From: CAZUMW01 sp964621615
GTDB taxonomy: Bacteria > Desulfobacterota > WTBG01 > CAIYCZ01 > CAIRTM01
Reading direction: 5' to 3'
NCBI GenBank assembly: GCA_964621615.1
Contig: CAZUMW010000010.1
Coordinates: forward strand, 1-64,000
DNA length: 64,000 nucleotides
Position numbers and translations under genes: made by a program. Under the pieces are notes generated by a model. It was not told the DNA's origin. It did not search any database and worked only from the letters and a program-made list of their open reading frames with translations. Positions 8,936 through 18,140 of the stretch are shown piece after piece (within the stretch, counting starts at the first letter, position 1; each line of letters opens with the position of its first letter).

Positions 8936-10282
8936 ATGGATATCCCCCGCCGGACGTATCCGCCGCGTATGCATATATCCACATTCAGGTACACACCCGA
9001 AGAGCTTACAGCCCTGCGCCTTACGCCCGGCGTTGTGCACCCCCGCTACGGCGACCTGAACCTGCCCGGGGCCGTAACCCTTACCGAATGCAGGACGTAT
9101 CCAGGCTACATCACGGACAGCCCGTTTATTATCCATTTGTCCATAACCGGCAAATGCAATGCCAGGTGTGCGGGCTGCATCAATGCAGCTATAACCCGCA
9201 CGAACAGTGAAGGCTGTGCCTCTGCTGGCGGGTTCCGCATATCAGATACCCAACCCGAGCGCGACGCCGCAGCGATACTGCACCTGGTACAGGATGAAAA
9301 TAATGTTATGGTGTGCTTTTACGGCGGTGAGCCGCTGCTTGAGCTTGGAAAAATGCGGCGCGCGGCCTCTCTGATACGCCAAAAATGCGGAAGCAGACAC
9401 ATCCGCTTTATGATCTACACAAACGGCGAGCTGCTGTCAGACGCCCTACAGAAATGCCCCTCTTTTATGAGCGAAGCCGCACTGTACTCAGTATCCATTG
9501 ACGGCACGCACCGGCAGCACGAGCGCATCAGAAAGGGCACCACACTCGACCGGATCCATAAAGGGCTCGAAATGCTGAAAGCTGTGCGCAGCGGAGCTGT
9601 GCTGATGTGGTCGACGCTCAGGGAGGAGCAGTCACTTCGTGACTGCTTCAGGGAGTTTCTCTTTCTCAGGGAGCGGGGGCTTGCCGATCACTTTTTCTGG
9701 CACTGGGTCGAGCAGGCCGAGCCCTATGCTGAGTTTGCCGAATATCTGAAATCATATGAGGACGACCTGCATGAAATTATGAGCGCCTATGTCACGTCGC
9801 TTCATGCGGGTCAGTTGCTGTCGATTATTCACATAAATGAGCTCGTTCTCTTTTTGCTGACAGGTGAGCGCCGCAGCTGCTCTGCCTGCGGTGTCGAGCG
9901 TGCCCGGAACTATGATATCATGGATGGGAAGGTGTTCCCGTGTGCGGACCTGCCGCAGGAGTTCATCCTGGGGCCCATAAACGAAACCGGCATCCCTGAC
10001 ATCGCTCCCCTTGATCTGAACGGCCTGACAGCCTACAAATCAGATCTCGGCTGTTTTTCATGCGGGGTTCACGGGTACTGCGGCGGCCGCTGTCCTGTCC
10101 AGGCTCTGATCAGCACGCCTGAGCGACTGGTGCAGTACTGCCAGCTCATGCGGCTCCATGTGGGCGTTGTCTGTGAATATATCGATGATATAAAACGCGC
10201 TGTCAGCCGGCGCGGCATCACTTCCCAGCAGTTATATGACACCTCGGCCCGCTATGTCCAGTTTACCGACGGGACACCCTGA
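8936..10282 (+). CDS. Radical SAM protein with a C-terminal SPASM domain
   Basis: A 448-residue radical SAM enzyme. The core [4Fe-4S] motif is C74-NAR-C78-AG-C81, followed by FYGGEPLLE, the usual SAM-binding GGEP motif. The C-terminus carries a textbook SPASM pattern that binds auxiliary clusters: CX12GX4C near 320-338, then CX2CX5CX3C (CFSCGVHGYCGGRC) and a further Cys. SPASM proteins usually modify peptides (RiPP maturases, anaerobic sulfatase-maturating enzymes), but some act on small molecules. The stop codon is 16 bases before the next ATG, so it is co-transcribed with a homospermidine-synthase-like gene. I see no convincing precursor peptide nearby. The ATG has GAGGG ten bases upstream; an ATG at 8969 is an alternative. 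Confidence 0.88.
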   Translation: MDIPRRTYPPRMHISTFRYTPEELTALRLTPGVVHPRYGDLNLPGAVTLTECRTYPGYITDSPFIIHLSITGKCNARCAGCINAAITRTNSEGCASAGGFRISDTQPERDAAAILHLVQDENNVMVCFYGGEPLLELGKMRRAASLIRQKCGSRHIRFMIYTNGELLSDALQKCPSFMSEAALYSVSIDGTHRQHERIRKGTTLDRIHKGLEMLKAVRSGAVLMWSTLREEQSLRDCFREFLFLRERGLADHFFWHWVEQAEPYAEFAEYLKSYEDDLHEIMSAYVTSLHAGQLLSIIHINELVLFLLTGERRSCSACGVERARNYDIMDGKVFPCADLPQEFILGPINETGIPDIAPLDLNGLTAYKSDLGCFSCGVHGYCGGRCPVQALISTPERLVQYCQLMRLHVGVVCEYIDDIKRAVSRRGITSQQLYDTSARYVQFTDGTP

Positions 10283-10298
10283 TCCGGAGATCATCCGA

Positions 10299-11459
10299 AT
10301 GTCGCGCTATACATCGCTTATAATTGCAGGTTTCGGCAGTATCGGAAGCAGCCTGTCCGCGCTCCCGCACAGCACCCTCAGCAGCTTCGATCACGTGCTG
10401 GCTGTGGACCGGGACGAATCTGCGGTGCAGCGTGCCCGGGCGCATGCATTTACCGCCATCAGGGGCGACATTACTGACCGGGACTTCCTGACAAAGGTTC
10501 TTGACAGTGTTCCTGCTCCAGCCATATTCCTCAACCTCTGCGTCAACACGGACAACATCGAGCTGCGCACGGTCATCGCCGAGCGGGACACCGCCTATGT
10601 CGACACATCCTCAGGCTTTGTTAACGGCGTCCCGGAGCCGCGTATGCAGCGGGCGATGCCGTATTCATACCGGGAAATCAAAAGCCGCCGCCCGCACCTG
10701 CTTCATTTCGGGCTCAACCCCGGCGTGGTTGAGCTGGTTGCACGAGCGCTCATGAGCAGGATTCCCGATACGCGCTGGGATGTGTTTATCTACGAGCATG
10801 ACAGCCTCCAGTCAGAAGCCTCCGGCCGGCCCGCTGTCGGCTGGTCGCCGCAAGGCCTGGTTGAGGAAATACTGCTGTGCCCGTCATTTGAAATTATTGA
10901 AGGGAAAAAGTCTGAGGCCCCCTCAGGGCCGACGCGAAAGACAACCGCGGTCTGGGAGGGTGAAAACATTCCTTCACGCATAGTGGGGCATGAGGAAATA
11001 TGGAATCTGGGCATGCTCGGAACGGTGCGCAACGCCCGTTTCGTCTACGGCCTGCACCCTGCGGCTATGCGCTGCCTCGATGCTGGGCCGAAGCATTCGC
11101 TCACTATGCTTACGGTTCCTGATGCTGCAGCCGGCATCAGCGGCACGGACCGCATTGCCGTACAGGTTACCGGCTGCTCATGCGGTGTGTCAAAGACGCT
11201 TTTCTGGTCGACGGATCACCGCAAAACAAAGGAAAGCCTGGGCATCAATGCGGTGCAGTTCCAAACCGGCACATCGGTGATGCTGGCGCTTGAGCTTCTG
11301 CAGCACACTGCCTGCGGTCTTCAGCAGGGAAGCTTCACCGCATCAACGCTTCCGCTGGACAGGAAACTGCAGTCTGAAATCAAGGGCGTAATGGAGTCCC
11401 ACAGCATGCTGTGGATGGATGGAAACCGGCTCGGCCTTCATATACGCGAAGCACTGTAA
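10299..11459 (+). CDS. Homospermidine synthase / saccharopine dehydrogenase-like NAD(P) oxidoreductase
   Basis: A 386-residue Rossmann-fold enzyme starting with LIIAGFGSIGSSLS (nucleotide-binding GxGxxG at 11-16). DRDES follows the second beta strand, and a central HFGLNPGVVELVARAL block is typical of the homospermidine synthase and saccharopine-dehydrogenase-like superfamily. Enzymes of this superfamily join or cleave amines via Schiff-base reduction (homospermidine, carboxynorspermidine, saccharopine). The true substrate here is unknown. It is preceded by CCGGAGA at a good distance and follows the radical SAM gene by 16 bases, so the two probably act in one pathway. An earlier in-frame start at 10236 would overlap the radical SAM gene and has no ribosome site. 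Confidence 0.75.
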   Translation: MSRYTSLIIAGFGSIGSSLSALPHSTLSSFDHVLAVDRDESAVQRARAHAFTAIRGDITDRDFLTKVLDSVPAPAIFLNLCVNTDNIELRTVIAERDTAYVDTSSGFVNGVPEPRMQRAMPYSYREIKSRRPHLLHFGLNPGVVELVARALMSRIPDTRWDVFIYEHDSLQSEASGRPAVGWSPQGLVEEILLCPSFEIIEGKKSEAPSGPTRKTTAVWEGENIPSRIVGHEEIWNLGMLGTVRNARFVYGLHPAAMRCLDAGPKHSLTMLTVPDAAAGISGTDRIAVQVTGCSCGVSKTLFWSTDHRKTKESLGINAVQFQTGTSVMLALELLQHTACGLQQGSFTASTLPLDRKLQSEIKGVMESHSMLWMDGNRLGLHIREAL

Positions 11460-11696
11460 CGCTGCAGGATTTTGTCAACCGTAAACATCGAATACATGTT
11501 TGCCGTATCTGTAAAAAATATACACACTATCTTGTGTTTCGCTGTCGGCACCGCTGCCTTATTATTATAAAAATTGCGTGTTTTTTTAACCGCTCCGCAA
11601 AGAAGCTGTACCGGTATATATATTGCACTAATAAATTGTGAGGCTCACTCTTTGTAACTGCAACGCTAACCTTCCTGTGAATAAAGGAGAATGCGT

Positions 11697-12617
11697 ATGA
11701 CTGAAAACACTGAAAAAATTTTATCCTACTATGCAGGTGAAAATCCGGGGGTACGCACAAATCTTGCCAGGATACTTAATCACGGCACTCTCGGCGGAAC
11801 AGGCAAATTGGTCATCCTTCCCGTCGATCAGGGGTTCGAACACGGCCCCGCACGAAGTTTTGCCGAAAACGACCCAGGGTATGACCCCTCATATCATTTT
11901 CAGCTGGCAATAGATGCCGGCTGCAACGCCTATGCCGCCCCGCTCGGCGCCCTGGAGGCGGCCGTTTCGGAATACGCAGGCCAAATCCCCCTCATACTCA
12001 AGCTCAACAATCACGACTCTCTTGCCCCTGATACCGTTGATCCCGCACCGGCCGTAACATCTTCCGTACACCGGGCGCTGCAGCTCGGCTGTGCAGCTAT
12101 CGGGTTTACCGTTTATCCGGGGTCGGCGCAAAGCAAAATAATGTATGAGGAAATCAGCGAAATCGCCGAGGAGGCAAAACAGCACGGACTGGCTGTGGTC
12201 ATATGGTCCTATCCGCGCGGTTCGGGATTGTCGAAAAAAGGTGAGACTGCAATCGATGTGGTCGCCTATGCCGCGCATCTCGCTGCGCAGCTCGGTGCAC
12301 ACATCATAAAAGTAAAGCTGCCGACCTCACACATTGAGCAGGAAAAAGCCAGGGAGATCTACGAGGCAAAGCAGATTCCCGTTCAAACCGTTGCCGACCG
12401 TGTTCGGCATGTTGTCCAGAGCGCCTTCAACGGCAAACGCATTGTTATTTTCTCCGGCGGCTCCAAAACAAGCGAAGAAGATTTTTACGATGATATACGA
12501 TGCATCCGCGACGGAGGCGGATACGGCTCAATTATCGGCAGAAACTCCTTTCAGCGCCCGAAAGGCGATGCGATCCGGTTCCTTCATACGGTTATGGAAA
12601 TTTACGCCGGCTCCTGA
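11697..12617 (+). CDS. fbaB: Class I fructose-bisphosphate aldolase, archaeal/DhnA type
   Basis: Cleaves or forms fructose-1,6-bisphosphate through a lysine Schiff base (EC 4.1.2.13), cytoplasmic. The 306-residue sequence has the family's VILPVDQGFEHGP block (about 39-51) and the catalytic-lysine strand HIIKVKLP (K205/K207). It ends with the phosphate-binding segments FSGGSK and GGGYGSIIGRNSFQRP. The start at 11697 is preferred because AAGGAG (11684-11689) lies seven bases upstream; the ATG at 11691 is too close to it. It heads a plus-strand run with a CDF transporter 43 bases downstream. The class I archaeal-type aldolase is common in anaerobes that run gluconeogenesis. Confidence 0.93.
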   Translation: MTENTEKILSYYAGENPGVRTNLARILNHGTLGGTGKLVILPVDQGFEHGPARSFAENDPGYDPSYHFQLAIDAGCNAYAAPLGALEAAVSEYAGQIPLILKLNNHDSLAPDTVDPAPAVTSSVHRALQLGCAAIGFTVYPGSAQSKIMYEEISEIAEEAKQHGLAVVIWSYPRGSGLSKKGETAIDVVAYAAHLAAQLGAHIIKVKLPTSHIEQEKAREIYEAKQIPVQTVADRVRHVVQSAFNGKRIVIFSGGSKTSEEDFYDDIRCIRDGGGYGSIIGRNSFQRPKGDAIRFLHTVMEIYAGS

Positions 12618-12660
12618 CCGGCAATCAGAAACTGGAAACAGATACTCTGTATTATCCTTA

Positions 12661-13557
12661 ATGCTAACTGACACGGAAAAATCAGACAGCATTCGGCGGG
12701 TAACCTGGGCAGGGGTTCTCGGGAACATTCTTCTGTCCGGGCTGAAATTCGCCGTCGGCGTGCTGGGGAGCAGTCAGGCTGTTGTTGCCGATGCCGTTCA
12801 CAGCCTTGCCGATCTCACCACCGATGCAGCCATACTGATCGGTGTCAGGTACTGGTCGGTTCCGGCAGATGAATGCCACCCCTACGGTCACCGCAGGATT
12901 GAAACAATGATAACCGCAGGTATCGGTCTTGTGCTTGCGGCAGCGGCGCTTGGGATCGGCTATCGCGGCCTGGTCACTATCGGGCGTGGCCCCGCAGAAC
13001 AGCCAGGGCTGATTGCTTTTTGGGGCGCGGCTGTTTCCATTGCAGCAAAAGAGGGTTTATACAGATGGACGGCTTCGGTGGGAAAACGTGCGCGGTCGGC
13101 CGCCCTTATCGCAAATGCCTGGCATCACCGCTCTGATGCGCTCAGCTCAGCTCCTGCTGCACTTGCTGTCGGCATTGCTGCTGTTAATCCTCACTGGTCA
13201 TTTGTTGATCACGTGGGAGCGGTTGTGGTGTCGGGTCTCATACTTCATGCATCATGGAAAATCATGAAGCCGGCTCTGCTCGAACTCTCGGAAAGCAGCG
13301 CTTCGCGCGGCATCAGCAGCCGGATCCGTACCGTAAGCGAAGAAACAGAGGGCGTCGACAGCGTTCATGCCATCAGAACACGCCGGCAGGGCTCCGCCGT
13401 TTTCGCGGATCTGCATGTGGTGGTTGACGGCAGCATGAGCGTTGCCCGAGGGCACAGCATTGCCGGAGCGGTCAAGCACCGGATTCTGGAACAGATAGAA
13501 GATGTGGTCGATGTGGTCGTTCATCTGGAGCCGAGCGAAGGGTCTGACAAAAGGTGA
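12661..13557 (+). CDS. Cation diffusion facilitator (CDF) family metal transporter
   Basis: A 298-residue inner-membrane metal/proton antiporter that exports divalent cations (Zn, Fe, Mn, Co or Cd). Six predicted membrane helices include the two metal-site motifs: DAVHSLADLTTD in TM2 and HHRSDALSS in TM5. The cytoplasmic C-terminal domain (HAIRTRRQGSAVFADLHVVVDG, then VDVVVHLEP) is the usual CDF dimerisation fold. The open frame extends upstream to 12334 but would overlap the aldolase, so ATG 12661 is used. Its stop overlaps the GTG of the next gene (GTGA). Metal specificity is not determinable here. Confidence 0.93.
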   Translation: MLTDTEKSDSIRRVTWAGVLGNILLSGLKFAVGVLGSSQAVVADAVHSLADLTTDAAILIGVRYWSVPADECHPYGHRRIETMITAGIGLVLAAAALGIGYRGLVTIGRGPAEQPGLIAFWGAAVSIAAKEGLYRWTASVGKRARSAALIANAWHHRSDALSSAPAALAVGIAAVNPHWSFVDHVGAVVVSGLILHASWKIMKPALLELSESSASRGISSRIRTVSEETEGVDSVHAIRTRRQGSAVFADLHVVVDGSMSVARGHSIAGAVKHRILEQIEDVVDVVVHLEPSEGSDKR

Positions 13558-13979
13558 CAAACGGAACACAAAATATTATACGGCTTCGGCCGCACCACCT
13601 GCTCTGCACGCGGTATCTGCAGCTTGATCTGTCCGGGCGCGGCAGGCGCTTTTCAGAAGAGATAGAACGGGTGAAAGAGCTCCTGAGCTCAGGCAGGGAT
13701 GATGTCATCGAAATTATCGATGGTCCGGACGAGCTGTGCCGCGCCTGTCCCGAGCTCCGCAGCGGCCGCTGCGAAAGCCCCCGGGGGAATGAAGAGGCGG
13801 TAAGAAAGTTCGATCGCCTGATTCTTCAGGGCCTTGCACTCACATTTGACGACACAAAGAAAATCAGTGAAATCAGGCACATTATTCAGCACAAAACCCC
13901 TCTGGCTTTTTGCCGCTCGCGATGCCCGTGGCGGCGGCAATGCATGGTTTTCTCTTCTGGAAAGATTCAGGATCCGTAG
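13554..13979 (+). CDS. DUF1284 family protein
   Basis: A 141-residue cytoplasmic protein of DUF1284. It opens with the family signature IRLRPHHLLCTRY and has cysteine pairs (ELCRACPELRSGRC and CRSRCPWRRQC) that suggest a bound metal or Fe-S cluster. The function of the family is not established. Translation probably begins at a GTG overlapping the CDF stop, implying coupling. The downstream isochorismatase-like gene lies 36 bases away in the same direction. Confidence 0.85.
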   Translation: MTNGTQNIIRLRPHHLLCTRYLQLDLSGRGRRFSEEIERVKELLSSGRDDVIEIIDGPDELCRACPELRSGRCESPRGNEEAVRKFDRLILQGLALTFDDTKKISEIRHIIQHKTPLAFCRSRCPWRRQCMVFSSGKIQDP

Positions 13980-14015
13980 ACATTAAAAACATTTTTTTGA
14001 AGGAGTATTCACATT

Positions 14016-14636
14016 ATGAATGTGGAAAACAGCGCTCTGATTATTGTTGATATGCAGAATGATTTTCTTCACAAGGACGGGTTTGTAAGACGGCACGCTG
14101 AGGAGATCGGCATGCCGGAAAGCGCTTTTGACCTTTTAAGAAGCCCTGTTTCGTCGATAAAACGGCTATCCGATATTTTCCATGAAAAACAAAAAGAAGT
14201 GATTTATATTTATACCGCTTGGGAGGCTGATTACTGTGATGTAGCCATTCCTCTCAAAAGCCTGCAGCAAACAGCCCGGCAGGAAGGCTGCCTGGTCAGG
14301 GGACGATGGGGAGCACAGATTATCGATGAACTCATGCCGAACGAGCGAAGCCGCCTGGTTATGAAAAAAGCATACGGCGGGTTTTTCCAAACCATCCTTG
14401 ACCGGACACTTCGCAACCTGTCTATCCGGACATTGTTTATGACAGGAGTGGCAACCAATTTCTGCGTGGAGACAACTGCGCGTGAGGCCGTGGGGTACGG
14501 CTATGATGTCGTAATGGTAAGCGACGCAACAGCAACCTATGACACGGCGGGGCACGCAGCAACATTGAATGTTATAAACCTGGGGTTCGGAACGGTCATG
14601 TCCGCAGACAAGGTCATTGAGCTGGTGTCGGCGTAA
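14016..14636 (+). CDS. Isochorismatase-like cysteine hydrolase
   Basis: A 206-residue alpha/beta hydrolase of the isochorismatase/nicotinamidase superfamily. The catalytic triad is visible: D12 in IIVDMQNDF, a lysine at 117/118 in MKKAYGGFF, and the nucleophile C150 in GVATNFCVETT with the preceding cis-peptide GVAT motif. Members hydrolyse amides or vinyl ethers such as nicotinamide, ureidoacrylate or N-carbamoylsarcosine. Nothing in the neighbourhood identifies the substrate. GAAGGAG precedes the ATG. It ends the plus-strand run that begins with the aldolase. Confidence 0.9.
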   Translation: MNVENSALIIVDMQNDFLHKDGFVRRHAEEIGMPESAFDLLRSPVSSIKRLSDIFHEKQKEVIYIYTAWEADYCDVAIPLKSLQQTARQEGCLVRGRWGAQIIDELMPNERSRLVMKKAYGGFFQTILDRTLRNLSIRTLFMTGVATNFCVETTAREAVGYGYDVVMVSDATATYDTAGHAATLNVINLGFGTVMSADKVIELVSA

Positions 14637-14795
14637 CGGGATGAGAAAGTCGGGATTTACTTTTAAAGGCTTTATCTGTATAGCATGCTGCAGTATTGTC
14701 TTATTTAATTGTCATATACTTGAATCAATTCAGGAATGTGCTCATAGTATCATGCCCTTATGGCAGCATAACGCATAAACTTTTTTAGATAAACC

Positions 14796-14825
14796 TTGTC
14801 CAAAAGCGATGAAATATAGTATAAT
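14796..14825 (+). promoter_or_regulatory. Sigma-70-like promoter for the sensor operon
   Basis: TTGTCC (14796-14801), an 18-base spacer, and a consensus TATAAT (14820-14825), about 55 bases upstream of the binding-protein gene. The sequence GTGAGTA at 14842-14848 (TACTCAC on the other strand) lies just downstream of the predicted start point. A similar heptamer recurs near 18141-18158, before the PAS gene. Confidence 0.55.
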
Positions 14826-14879
14826 TTAATTCAAACATTAAGTGAGTACGCCTTTTTCAGTCGGTTTTCCATAATTGCC

Positions 14880-15821
14880 ATGTCACCCAAGTACCGTTTT
14901 GTCCTTCTTGTTTTTTGTCTTTCGTTTTTGCTGTGCAGCGCGGCACAGGCCGGGCAAAGAATCCTTGCCGTCCAAAGCCAGCAGCTTAAGCCATTTGAGC
15001 GTGCGTTGAGCGGATTCAAAGAGTTTTTTCCCGCGGACATTGAGCGGATTGTTCTTGCGCAGATGGAAAACAGTGATATTGAGAGTGAAATCAGCAAAAG
15101 AAATCCGGATCTGATACTCGCCATAGGCAATGAAGCCCTCCGGAAGGTGCGGGATATCAGCACCATACCTGTTATATACTGCATGGTGCTGCATCCTGAA
15201 AAAATAGTCCAGGGGCGCACGAATATCGCCGGTGTAAGCATGAGCATCGCTCCCGAAAAGCAGCTTGCCGCACTTGTGAGCGCGCTGCCGGGGACCAGAA
15301 AAATCGGTATCATCTACGATCCTGATAATACAGGCGATTTTGTCGATACAGTAGAAAAGATATCCTCCCGCTACTGCTGCTCTATTATTGCAGAGAAAAT
15401 TTCACACCCGAAGGATGCCCCGGCGGCGCTTCTGAACATAATCGATGAAATCGATATTTTCTGGATGATGCCGGATCTTTCTGTTGTGACGCCGCTGACG
15501 ATAGATTATATATTTGACGCGTGTCTGAGGAAAAGCAAACCGGTTGTTTCTTTTGCACAAAAATATGTTTCTCTTGGGGCCGTTTTGTCTATAGGTATAG
15601 ATGCAGTTGACATCGGCAAACAGACGGCTGAGATAGCCAGCACGATTCTGTCTCCCAAGAGTCAGGCTCTTGCCTTTCGCACCGCTCCCCGGAAGCCGGT
15701 TATTTCCATTAACAGCCAGATAGCACGGAAGGCCCTTATTACGGTAAACAGGCAGGTTGCCTGGAATCTTGGCCTTGCTATTGACGAGGCTATTCTGCAG
15801 GAAGCGCGCATTGTAAATTAA
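14880..15821 (+). CDS. ABC-type substrate-binding protein (ABC_sub_bind family), orphan
   Basis: A 313-residue periplasmic binding protein with a signal peptide (hydrophobic 6-24, cleavage near AAQAG). It has the two-lobe fold of the ABC_sub_bind/TrpX-like family: KIGIIYDPDNTGDF at the lobe hinge, IFWMMPDLSVVTP and KPVVSFAQKYVSLGAVLSIGID. No permease or ATPase gene follows. A histidine kinase and a response regulator come next in the same direction (30 bases, then a 4-base overlap). This suggests the protein presents a ligand to the kinase rather than feeding a transporter. The ligand is unknown; relatives bind aromatic amino acids or other small organics. Confidence 0.85.
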   Translation: MSPKYRFVLLVFCLSFLLCSAAQAGQRILAVQSQQLKPFERALSGFKEFFPADIERIVLAQMENSDIESEISKRNPDLILAIGNEALRKVRDISTIPVIYCMVLHPEKIVQGRTNIAGVSMSIAPEKQLAALVSALPGTRKIGIIYDPDNTGDFVDTVEKISSRYCCSIIAEKISHPKDAPAALLNIIDEIDIFWMMPDLSVVTPLTIDYIFDACLRKSKPVVSFAQKYVSLGAVLSIGIDAVDIGKQTAEIASTILSPKSQALAFRTAPRKPVISINSQIARKALITVNRQVAWNLGLAIDEAILQEARIVN

Positions 15822-15851
15822 CCCGCATATAAACAGCCAGAATACGGATTG

Positions 15852-17396
15852 ATGGGGTTCAGCAGCAGCATTGTCAGACATATCCATATGCTTTGCACAT
15901 ATGTAAAAAAGGCAACAAAGCATTTCGGTGTTAAGGTTTTTTTCGCATTTACTTCGCTTGTGCTCATTATATCCATTTCTTTCACCGCCTTTTTCATTAT
16001 AAATCAGTACAGCATTCTTAAAAACAGTATCATGCAGAACGGGAATACACTCGCCCGCTTGCTTGCCTATAATGCGCGGGTCGGCGTTTTCTCAGGCAAC
16101 ACGCAACTTCTTCAGGAAGCGCTCTCGGGAGTCTGCAGCCAGCAGGGAGTGCTTTTCGCCGCAATTTACAATGAAGAAAAGCTCCTCCTGCAGCAGCGCT
16201 GCTCCACGGAAAGCAGCGCCGCCCCGGGAGTCCGGGCTTCGGTGATGCCTGAGGACGAAGCGCTGTCAAAGCTGCTTTCTCCATTAGAGCCGGCTGTATT
16301 TTCCTCCGGCGAACACAGCCTGAATTTTATCAGCCCCATATTGGCCTCCCGCAGCGAAGCGACCAGCGAAAGCCTTTATTTTGACATCCCTTCCTCCGAA
16401 AAACAGAAAAGCCTGCTCGGATTTGCCGCGGTTTCTATGGACAAAAGCATGCTGGATCTGCGTATACATAAAATGATATCAAAAAGCCTCTTCATATCAT
16501 GCGGCTTTATAATCGTCGCCGGGCTGATCGCTTTTTTCTTCGCCAAGATGATCCGCAGGCCGCTGCTAAGCTTAACCGAGGCCGTCGATGCATTTGGAAA
16601 AGACGGGACGGTACAGGATCTCGAAACCGGCAGAGATGATGAAATCGGAAAGCTTTCTCAGACGTTCAATCAAATGGCAGTCTCTCTGATCAAGCGAAAG
16701 GAAAAGCTGCATGAGCTTACCGTCCGGGTCATGCGTGAGGAGGAAAGCGAGAGAAGCAGGCTTGCGCGCGAGCTGCACGACGGTCTCGGGCAGTCGCTTG
16801 CATTGATAAAAATCAACCTGAGCACATTGTCAAGAAGACTGACCCCTATGGGGGATGAGCAGAAGCGTGCTCTCGAGAAATCAATCAGCGACGTCAGCCA
16901 CATAATTGATGAAGTCCGGCGGCTGTCCAAAAATTTAAGCCCTGCCGTGCTGGAGCATATGGGGCTCACTGAAGCGCTCAGATACTATTGTGAAGAGTTT
17001 TCTCAGCGCTACAGCATTATCTGTACGTTTTCTGTAGACATGATCGACGATGCTGTTTCCACTGAGCAGCGCATTAATATCTACCGTTTTTTTCAGGAGG
17101 CTCTCACCAATATTGCAAAGCATTCCGGAGCAGACCGGTTCAGCGTCTTGGGAAAGGTTTACGGAGGCATTCTGCAGTTTTCTATTGCTGATAACGGAGC
17201 GGGGTTCGATGAGGCTCACATACGAGCCGCTGCCGCTGAGAAAAAAACAATGGGTCTGACAACTCTTGAAGAGCGCGCATATATAATGCGGGCATCGTTT
17301 TCCATAGAGACCGGCCCCGGCCGTGGCACAGAGCTTTCATTAAACATCCCCATAGAAAGGGCACATTATCATTTTAAGGCAACGGAGGCGCAGTGA
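15852..17396 (+). CDS. Sensor histidine kinase, NarX/LiaS-type (HisKA_3)
   Basis: A 514-residue inner-membrane sensor kinase. TM1 (about 28-51) and TM2 (212-232) enclose a periplasmic region of about 160 residues whose opening (NTLARLLAYNARVGVFSGN) resembles CHASE8-type sensors. HAMP follows at about 233-285, then a HisKA_3 dimerisation domain with the phospho-acceptor H309 in ARELHDGLGQSLA. The HATPase_c domain has its N box near FFQEALTNIAKH and G boxes DNGAGF and GPGRGTEL. ATG at 15852 is preferred over a TTG three bases earlier. The stop overlaps the response-regulator GTG by four bases, so the pair is translationally coupled. Confidence 0.92.
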   Translation: MGFSSSIVRHIHMLCTYVKKATKHFGVKVFFAFTSLVLIISISFTAFFIINQYSILKNSIMQNGNTLARLLAYNARVGVFSGNTQLLQEALSGVCSQQGVLFAAIYNEEKLLLQQRCSTESSAAPGVRASVMPEDEALSKLLSPLEPAVFSSGEHSLNFISPILASRSEATSESLYFDIPSSEKQKSLLGFAAVSMDKSMLDLRIHKMISKSLFISCGFIIVAGLIAFFFAKMIRRPLLSLTEAVDAFGKDGTVQDLETGRDDEIGKLSQTFNQMAVSLIKRKEKLHELTVRVMREEESERSRLARELHDGLGQSLALIKINLSTLSRRLTPMGDEQKRALEKSISDVSHIIDEVRRLSKNLSPAVLEHMGLTEALRYYCEEFSQRYSIICTFSVDMIDDAVSTEQRINIYRFFQEALTNIAKHSGADRFSVLGKVYGGILQFSIADNGAGFDEAHIRAAAAEKKTMGLTTLEERAYIMRASFSIETGPGRGTELSLNIPIERAHYHFKATEAQ

Positions 17397-18040
17397 AACA
17401 GTATCGCATCGTATTGGCTGAAGATCACATAATGATACGCAGCGCTATACGCCACTTAATACACGAAATGTCTGATGTCAGCGTTATAGGGGAAGCAGAT
17501 AACGGCCAGCACCTGCTGCAGATAATCGATCATAAGTCACCGGATATGGCCATAGTCGATATATCAATGCCCAAGCTGAACGGATTTCAGGCAACATATG
17601 AAATAGCAGCACGGTATCCCTCGACTGCGGTAATGATTCTGACAATGCACAAGCGGATCGATTTTTTAAAGGAGGCGTTTGCTGCAGGCGTGCGCGGCTA
17701 TCTGCTCAAAGAGGATTCCGACCAGGAGCTGATCGCGGCAATCGATACAATCCGAACCGGCGGGACCTATATTACCCAGAAGCTCTCCGGGCACGTTATG
17801 CGGGACGGTTCCGGGACCTGTGTCTTTGAAAACCCGACGGCACTTGATTTCCTGTCTTCACGCGAGCGACAGATATTTCATTTTATTATTGAAGGCAAAA
17901 AAAACCGGGAAATAGCCGACGCACTGTATATCAGTGTCCGGACAGTGGAAAATCACCGGGCAAGTATAATGAAAAAATTAAACGTACCAAACACAACCAC
18001 CCTCATAAAGTTTGCGCATCAGAACGGCATGATTGCATAA
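17393..18040 (+). CDS. NarL/FixJ-family response regulator
   Basis: A 215-residue DNA-binding response regulator, cognate to the upstream kinase. The receiver domain has acidic E10/D11, phospho-acceptor D56 in MAIVDISMPKLNG, and the conserved lysine in GYLLKEDS. The C-terminal LuxR-type helix-turn-helix runs from LSSREROI-like residues at about 152 through NREIADALYISVRTVENHR (recognition helix) to KLNVPNTTTLIKFA. It starts at a GTG overlapping the kinase stop. Candidate target sites are the TACTCA(C/T) heptamers before the binding-protein gene and before the PAS gene; this is inferred from NarL-type heptamers. Confidence 0.93.
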   Translation: MKQYRIVLAEDHIMIRSAIRHLIHEMSDVSVIGEADNGQHLLQIIDHKSPDMAIVDISMPKLNGFQATYEIAARYPSTAVMILTMHKRIDFLKEAFAAGVRGYLLKEDSDQELIAAIDTIRTGGTYITQKLSGHVMRDGSGTCVFENPTALDFLSSRERQIFHFIIEGKKNREIADALYISVRTVENHRASIMKKLNVPNTTTLIKFAHQNGMIA

Positions 18041-18140
18041 ACCGCCCTCACTGCCTGCCGATCCCAGCTTATTAATTCAGTGTACCGAGCTCTTTTCCAT
18101 ATCGCGTCACCACATCGCCGGTTACCTCAGAAGTGTAAAA

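Noticed and set aside
8847..9059. Small frame that could be a peptide precursor for the radical SAM enzyme
   Set aside because: It overlaps the radical SAM gene start by over 100 bases in another frame, and has no leader/core pattern or ribosome site.
12334..12660. Upstream extension of the CDF transporter
   Set aside because: It would overlap the aldolase gene by nearly 290 bases, and the CDF family begins near 12661.
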